Assembly: GCA_041917975.1 (NCBI GenBank)
Contig: JAYRWN010000269.1
Span: 1 to 9,994, forward strand
Length of the DNA: 9,994 bases
Reading direction: 5' to 3'
Source of the DNA: JAYRWN01 sp041917975
GTDB lineage: Bacteria; Bacteroidota; Bacteroidia; Chitinophagales; Saprospiraceae
The number at the start of each line of letters is the position of its first letter. The first letter of the stretch is position 1. Positions 6,029 through 9,994 of the stretch are shown here, piece after piece. A program made the position numbers and the translations under genes. The notes under the pieces are model-generated. The model was not told where the DNA came from, searched no databases, and worked only from the letters and a program-made list of their open reading frames with translations.

Positions 6029-7492
6029 TTAACCTGCTACAACCGCGTCGGCTTCTATTTCCACTAAATAATTTTCCCCGATAAGGTCTGCTTGCACCAG
6101 AGTGTTGACCGGACGAATAGCGGCAAAGCGTTGACCATGGGCCCTTGCTACAGCTTCCCAGTCCGCTATGTGTTTAATAAAAATGCGCGTTCTGACCACA
6201 TCCTGCAATGTGGCTCCCAGAGCCTGCAATGTTCCTTCGATCTTGTCAATGATAAAATGAGTCTGTGCTGCCGCATCCCTTCCGCCTATGGAGCGCTGAC
6301 CCAGGGTTGCGGTAGTACCGCTTATCCAGATCTGATCCCCACGCCGCAAACCCCGACAATATCCCGCCAGGTTTTCCCAAGTGGTGCCGGAATAAGCCTG
6401 GGTTCCGCGCGCAGAAGTCTGCACCGGATAAGGTGGTTCTACCGTTTGCAGATGGTGGCTAAGGTCACCGGAAGCTGTCAAAAAAGGTGGGCGACGATAC
6501 TCATCCCCACAATCTCCAGGAATAGGATGCACCTGCTCCAGGGCTGCTTTAATCCGTTGGTGATCATCCTCAGTCAGGGATAGGTGCAATACGTGAAGAT
6601 TGTTCTGGATGTGCTCGCTTTCGCCCAGACGAGTTCCGATAATGATGGCAGCTACGCCGGGCTGATCCAGGATATAACGGGATGCAATATTTGTTATGGT
6701 GGCATTTTTTTGTTGGGCGATGGCCTGCAGCGTTTCCAGCACGAATTGAAAAGACGCCCATCCACCCGCTGCATCGATGAATCGTTTATACTTCATAAGA
6801 GACCAGGTAGCTAGATGCTCCGCTGGAGGTTCCGGTTGCCCCAGCCAACGATCGGATAGGAAACCACCGGCCAAAGTACCAAACGCTAAGAGGCCGATGT
6901 TATGTTGCGCACAATAGTGTGTCATACCCTTAGCGGCGCGTTGATCCAACAACGAGAAACAAATTTGATTAGACACTATAGGTATCCCCGAACTAACCAC
7001 CATATGGAGGTGAACAGTATCAAAATTAGTCAAACCGAGGTAGTGGATTAAACCTTCTTGTCTCAATTCATCCAGATAAAATAATTGCTCCAGCCAGCCG
7101 GGGTGAGCATAGTTCCAGGCATGGTATTGTAAGAGATCCAGACGTTCCATTTGTAATCGGCTTAATGAGGTAGTTACCGCAGTCCTAATGTCCTGCCTGG
7201 TTAAATGGCGGGGTGGTGGTACCCATTTGGTTAATAATTGGAGCTTGGAGGGGTGTGCAAAGCGGGCCCTGAATTGCCCCATGATTTCTTCACTGGTGCC
7301 ATAATGATCAGCCATATCAAAGGTGGTTAGGCCGGCATGGACGCACGCTTCTATGGCGGGTGTAACCCGGTCTACAGATAACGGCCCGTGCTTTCGTTCT
7401 AGGTCTGCCACTTGCCAAAGACCATTGATTAGACGATGGATGGTTAACCCCGGGGCAAGGGTCACCTGGGCTGTGGATGATGATAGATTCAT
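6029..7492 (-). CDS. Aldo/keto reductase fused to a RidA/YjgF domain
   Basis: This 487-residue, probably cytoplasmic protein has two domains. Residues ~15-325 are an NAD(P)H-dependent aldo/keto reductase barrel with the catalytic tetrad intact: D59 and Y64 in FDMADHYG, K89 in LLTKW, H124 in LLQYHAW. The cofactor segment is near GTRLGESEHIQNN (~286-298). Residues ~365-487 are a RidA/YjgF domain: YCRGLRRGDQIWISGTTAT, DVVRTRIFIKHIADWEAVARAHG, and RPVNTLV...LVEIEADAV at the end. Canonical RidA deaminases have an arginine where this has N463 (PARTxV versus PVNTLV), so 2-aminoacrylate-type deamination is doubtful; this NTLV variant looks like a distinct Rid subgroup. The ATG at 7492 overlaps the permease stop (ATGA), and GGAAG just upstream inside the permease gene may be its ribosome-binding site. 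The reaction is unknown; reduction of a carbonyl coupled to imine/enamine handling is an inference. Confidence 0.9.
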   Translation of the reverse strand: MNLSSSTAQVTLAPGLTIHRLINGLWQVADLERKHGPLSVDRVTPAIEACVHAGLTTFDMADHYGTSEEIMGQFRARFAHPSKLQLLTKWVPPPRHLTRQDIRTAVTTSLSRLQMERLDLLQYHAWNYAHPGWLEQLFYLDELRQEGLIHYLGLTNFDTVHLHMVVSSGIPIVSNQICFSLLDQRAAKGMTHYCAQHNIGLLAFGTLAGGFLSDRWLGQPEPPAEHLATWSLMKYKRFIDAAGGWASFQFVLETLQAIAQQKNATITNIASRYILDQPGVAAIIIGTRLGESEHIQNNLHVLHLSLTEDDHQRIKAALEQVHPIPGDCGDEYRRPPFLTASGDLSHHLQTVEPPYPVQTSARGTQAYSGTTWENLAGYCRGLRRGDQIWISGTTATLGQRSIGGRDAAAQTHFIIDKIEGTLQALGATLQDVVRTRIFIKHIADWEAVARAHGQRFAAIRPVNTLVQADLIGENYLVEIEADAVVAG

Positions 7493-8952
7493 TCTTCCGG
7501 TAGTTGTGTAAATATTTTTGATGAATGTTTACCAGATAATTTTAGGCGATAGACGTGGTACCCATAGATAGAACTGGCCAAAATCATTACCAGCAGCCAC
7601 AACCAGGTGGATTTGGTGTACCAGGCCTGTGCTGAAAAAAAATCTCTGGAAATGTGAACAGTTAAAAACAAAGTCAACAAAAGGGTGCCGGCCAGGCCGA
7701 TAAGCTGTTGAAAAAATCGCCTGGGGATGACGTGGATTTCCTTGGCCAAAGCAGGATTGACTCTTTGAATCCAGATCAGAGTCAAACACATCAACAGAAA
7801 ATTTACCAACATACTGATCACTAAAACATCAATGCCCAGAAAAAAATCACCAGCCAAATGGCACCCAAAAATACCCAGAGTAGCCATGAGGCCAGATAAT
7901 AAAATGGCCCGGCGAGGCAATAAAGTGGTTGGATGCACTTTCGCTAACCAGGATGGGAAAACGCCATCAGCACTCCAGGCAAAAATGAGGCGGGAGTTAG
8001 ACAAAATCATACCGGGTAAATCATTCAACAATGCGACCGTCGCACCGGCTAAGATAATGATGGTCCACCGCGGACTAAGTACAAAATGCAATAAGGAAGC
8101 AGCGTTAATCTCCCGCTGCGCAGCTTCTGCTGCCACTACCGGCCAGGGAACGGAGTGGTACACGGCTGAAGTAAAGACGAAGTAAAATACACTCACAATG
8201 CACATGGTCAGAACAATGGCTTGAGGTAAACGTCGTGCGGCTTGCTGGGCCTCGCCTCCAGCCTGCGCGATCGCATCAAAACCGATAAAGCTGGAAAACA
8301 ACACCGCCGAAGCGCTTAGGAAAACAGACCAATTAAAGGTGGGTGTGGTCACCATCGCGGGTACTTTATGCCCAGCTGCATGGTAAGCCGCTAAAAAGTC
8401 TTCGGGATGGTGAGACCACCCGGCCCAAATGACTAAACCACCTAAGATGAACATTAACAGCATCAAGGGGATTAAAGTCAAAGTGTACACTTTCATCCCC
8501 AGCCAGTTGACCACTACGAACAACCAAAGGATGATCAAAGCCAGGATAAGGCGCATACTTGGCATGAGCATGATATCTGCCAAAGCAGGCCATTCCAAGG
8601 CTTTGGTGAGGTCGGCCATAAAGGGAACTAAAACGTAGGCGATTACACCAATAGCAATGGATAAGCCAAACCACTGGGAAAAACTGGCCACAAACCCTAA
8701 ATAAGGGTGCAGGCCACGGCTGGCATAAACATAACTTCCCCCGGCTCGGGGCATTGCCGAAGCTAAAAGGGCATAGGCTAAAGCAGCAAGGAGCGCTGGA
8801 AAGGCAGCAAATAGGAAAGCCGGGAGTACCCAAGGCCCTAGCCCAGGGACATGCCGATGGATCATAAAAGGCACGATATAAATGGACGCTCCGATCATTG
8901 AGCATACGCCGGTCGCCATCAAGGCCGCTAAATTAAGTTTCCTGCCTAACAT
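7489..8952 (-). CDS. APC-superfamily amino acid/amine permease
   Basis: This 487-residue inner-membrane protein has about 12 hydrophobic segments and typical APC-family hallmarks. TM1 carries the glycine/serine-rich substrate segment GVCSMIGASIYIVP (~15-28). Residues ~56-96 hold ALAYALLASAMPRAGGSYVYASRG and LGFVASFSQWFG. TM6 and the following loop have SFIGFDAIAQAGGEAQ (~221-236) ending in RRLPQAI, close to the canonical FIGFD...E...P...IP.AI. Residues ~315-340 hold SNSRLIFAWSADGVFPSWLAKVHP. The family moves amino acids or amines by proton or sodium symport or by exchange; the substrate cannot be read from sequence. The start at 8952 is supported by AAGGA (8961-8957) 4 nt upstream, the clearest Shine-Dalgarno in the window. 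It overlaps the aldo/keto reductase-RidA gene by 4 nt and lies 72 nt downstream of the TonB-dependent receptor stop. Confidence 0.92.
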   Translation of the reverse strand: MLGRKLNLAALMATGVCSMIGASIYIVPFMIHRHVPGLGPWVLPAFLFAAFPALLAALAYALLASAMPRAGGSYVYASRGLHPYLGFVASFSQWFGLSIAIGVIAYVLVPFMADLTKALEWPALADIMLMPSMRLILALIILWLFVVVNWLGMKVYTLTLIPLMLLMFILGGLVIWAGWSHHPEDFLAAYHAAGHKVPAMVTTPTFNWSVFLSASAVLFSSFIGFDAIAQAGGEAQQAARRLPQAIVLTMCIVSVFYFVFTSAVYHSVPWPVVAAEAAQREINAASLLHFVLSPRWTIIILAGATVALLNDLPGMILSNSRLIFAWSADGVFPSWLAKVHPTTLLPRRAILLSGLMATLGIFGCHLAGDFFLGIDVLVISMLVNFLLMCLTLIWIQRVNPALAKEIHVIPRRFFQQLIGLAGTLLLTLFLTVHISRDFFSAQAWYTKSTWLWLLVMILASSIYGYHVYRLKLSGKHSSKIFTQLPEE

Positions 8953-8969
8953 ATTATCCTTGACTCAAA

Positions 8970-8992
8970 AGCTAAATATAACTGAATTAGCT
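8970..8992 (-). other. Intercistronic hairpin between receptor and permease genes
   Basis: AGCTAA (8970-8975) and TTAGCT (8987-8992) form a perfect 6-bp stem with an 11-nt loop. On the minus strand the stem runs directly into TTTT, like a weak terminator or attenuator. Placed between the receptor and the permease, it could lower transcription into the permease or protect an mRNA end. Confidence 0.3.
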
Positions 8993-9011
8993 GGTGCTGC
9001 AAGGCTAAGCT

Positions 9012-9027
9012 GAAACTCAGAAACTCA
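9012..9027. repeat. 8-bp tandem duplication across the receptor stop codon
   Basis: GAAACTCA occurs twice back to back (9012-9019, 9020-9027) and is followed by GAAA (9028-9031). The second copy contains the receptor's stop (minus TGA, 9027-9025), and the repeat spells TTTCTGAGTTTCTGAG on the minus strand. It looks like slippage; the receptor C-terminus (VEFNF) is unaffected. Confidence 0.6.
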
Positions 9028-9994
9028 GAAATTAAATTCCACACCAAACCGGATCTGACGAGGCAGACCAGGGCGTAACCCTGATGGATGCCTGGCGGCC
9101 AGGTAGGCTGTATTGAGCACATTGTTCATCTGGCTAAAAAATGAAACTTGTGGGCTAAGTTGGTAATGGACGCTAAAATCCAAAATGGTACGTGCGGGAA
9201 TATGTGCTGCGGCGGGAATGGGTCCTTGTCCGGCTTTACTGCGCATGGCGGCCTGATAGTTAATAGAAAGCTCAGTGGACCACTGGGGGCTTGCTAATCC
9301 AATTTGACTAAACAAGCGATGTGGTGCCAGATAAGGTAACCAATCACCGGTTTTTACAGAGCCCCAGGCTTCAAATTCACTGGCAAAATCATGTTTGAAA
9401 CGGGTTACCGTGTAACTGTAGGAAAGATTTAGCGGGATGATAATTTGTCTGGCTGGAAATAAGTTGAGATAATACTTTCCTTCCAACTCCAGACCATGGG
9501 CTACCGCATCCCCGCCATTAAAAGTATCCCCGGTACCCACACCACCGGCTGCGGTTAGGTCTTTTCCCAGGAGATTGTTATAGCGGTCCACAAACAAAAC
9601 AGACTTCCATCCCAGGCGATTTTTAAAATATCGCATCCCAGCTTCCACATTCAGACTTAACTCTGGAAGGCTTCCTTCATTGACACCCGGTGGACTAAAT
9701 CCACGATGGACACCGGTAAAAGTAACCCAGCCCGGCTCAATCTGATAACTTGCCCCAACCCCTGGTATGATCACGCCGACCTTGTTCGAAGTTTTTTGTT
9801 GTGCTATGCCTAATCGTTCAGGATCTGTTTTACCATAATCGACTCGTTGCATCTGAATATTTTCATAACGCACACCCGGGGTAAAAGTCCATCGGCCTTG
9901 TTCCCAAATTTGTTGGACAAAACCTGACCATGCCGCCGCTTGGTTAATCCGGTTACTTTCCGAACCCGGCTGACCACGGAGTTCAAGGACTAAA
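9025..9994 (-). CDS. TonB-dependent outer-membrane receptor, FecA-like, C-terminal part (5' end outside window)
   Basis: The frame is open from the stop at 9027-9025 to the right edge, about 322 residues, so the GTG at 9873 is not the real start. This is the C-terminal beta-barrel of a TonB-dependent receptor, which takes up ligands across the outer membrane using TonB energy. Barrel strands such as GRWTFTPGVRYENIQM near the visible N-terminus are typical. The stretch NNLLGKDLTAAGGVGTGDTFNGG, the later WGSVKTGDWLPYLAPH and AMRSKAGQGPIPA resemble the FecA/COG4772 group. The end is classic: MNNVLNTAYLAARHP, RPGLPRQIRFGVEF, then a terminal phenylalanine. The TonB box and plug domain lie outside the window. 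FecA relatives usually bind ferric siderophores, but here the gene is followed by a permease and a reductase rather than iron-transport genes, so an organic ligand is possible. Confidence 0.9.
   Translation of the reverse strand, partial: LVLELRGQPGSESNRINQAAAWSGFVQQIWEQGRWTFTPGVRYENIQMQRVDYGKTDPERLGIAQQKTSNKVGVIIPGVGASYQIEPGWVTFTGVHRGFSPPGVNEGSLPELSLNVEAGMRYFKNRLGWKSVLFVDRYNNLLGKDLTAAGGVGTGDTFNGGDAVAHGLELEGKYYLNLFPARQIIIPLNLSYSYTVTRFKHDFASEFEAWGSVKTGDWLPYLAPHRLFSQIGLASPQWSTELSINYQAAMRSKAGQGPIPAAAHIPARTILDFSVHYQLSPQVSFFSQMNNVLNTAYLAARHPSGLRPGLPRQIRFGVEFNF

Noticed and set aside
6092..6583. Plus-strand 163-codon frame
   Set aside because: It is fully antisense to the RidA domain and the end of the aldo/keto reductase domain, both strongly supported on the minus strand.
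7832..8185. Plus-strand 117-codon frame rich in Lys/Arg
   Set aside because: It is antisense to conserved transmembrane segments of the permease and has no recognisable domain.
9025..9873. Receptor gene starting at the GTG at 9873 (282 residues)
   Set aside because: The same frame continues without a stop to the window edge and encodes further beta-barrel sequence, so the gene is cut by the window rather than short.

Overview
The window looks like chromosome of a Bacteroidota species. The main evidence is a PorW/SprE-type lipoprotein of the type IX secretion system, which is confined to that phylum. Other support comes from the small YgaP-type (DUF2892) membrane protein, start sites mostly without clear Shine-Dalgarno sequences, and a TAnnTTTG-like promoter element. 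The lineage within the phylum cannot be fixed from sequence reading alone. No rRNA, tRNA, CRISPR array, IS element or phage gene was seen.

Layout. Positions 1-864 (minus) hold the N-terminal part of a divergent pyruvate kinase-like protein with a long N-terminal extension. Positions 1035-4019 (minus) hold porW, a roughly 1000-residue TPR lipoprotein. Divergent from porW, on the plus strand, are a membrane-anchored M23 (LytM) metallopeptidase (4132-5043) and a secreted DUF1573 protein (5068-5493), probably one short envelope operon. A perfect 13-bp hairpin (5546-5576) separates it from a convergent minus-strand unit: a DUF2892 membrane protein (5622-5822) and, just upstream, a possible 30-codon membrane peptide with a TTG start (5849-5941). 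A CRP/FNR-like palindrome lies upstream of both, at a distance compatible with activation.

The right part (6029-9994, minus) reads as one uptake-and-metabolism cassette in transcription order. It runs from a FecA-like TonB-dependent receptor (5' end outside the window) to an APC-superfamily permease, then to a single polypeptide joining an aldo/keto reductase to a RidA/YjgF domain. The permease and the fusion overlap by 4 nt (ATGA), so they are probably translationally coupled. Receptor, permease and fused enzyme suggest outer-membrane capture, inner-membrane transport and reductive handling of an amine-, imine- or carbonyl-containing nutrient. The substrate is unknown, and this cassette is the best candidate here for an undescribed system.

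The plus-strand open frames inside 14-917, 2307-3797, 6092-6814 and 7832-8638 are shadows of minus-strand genes and are not annotated.
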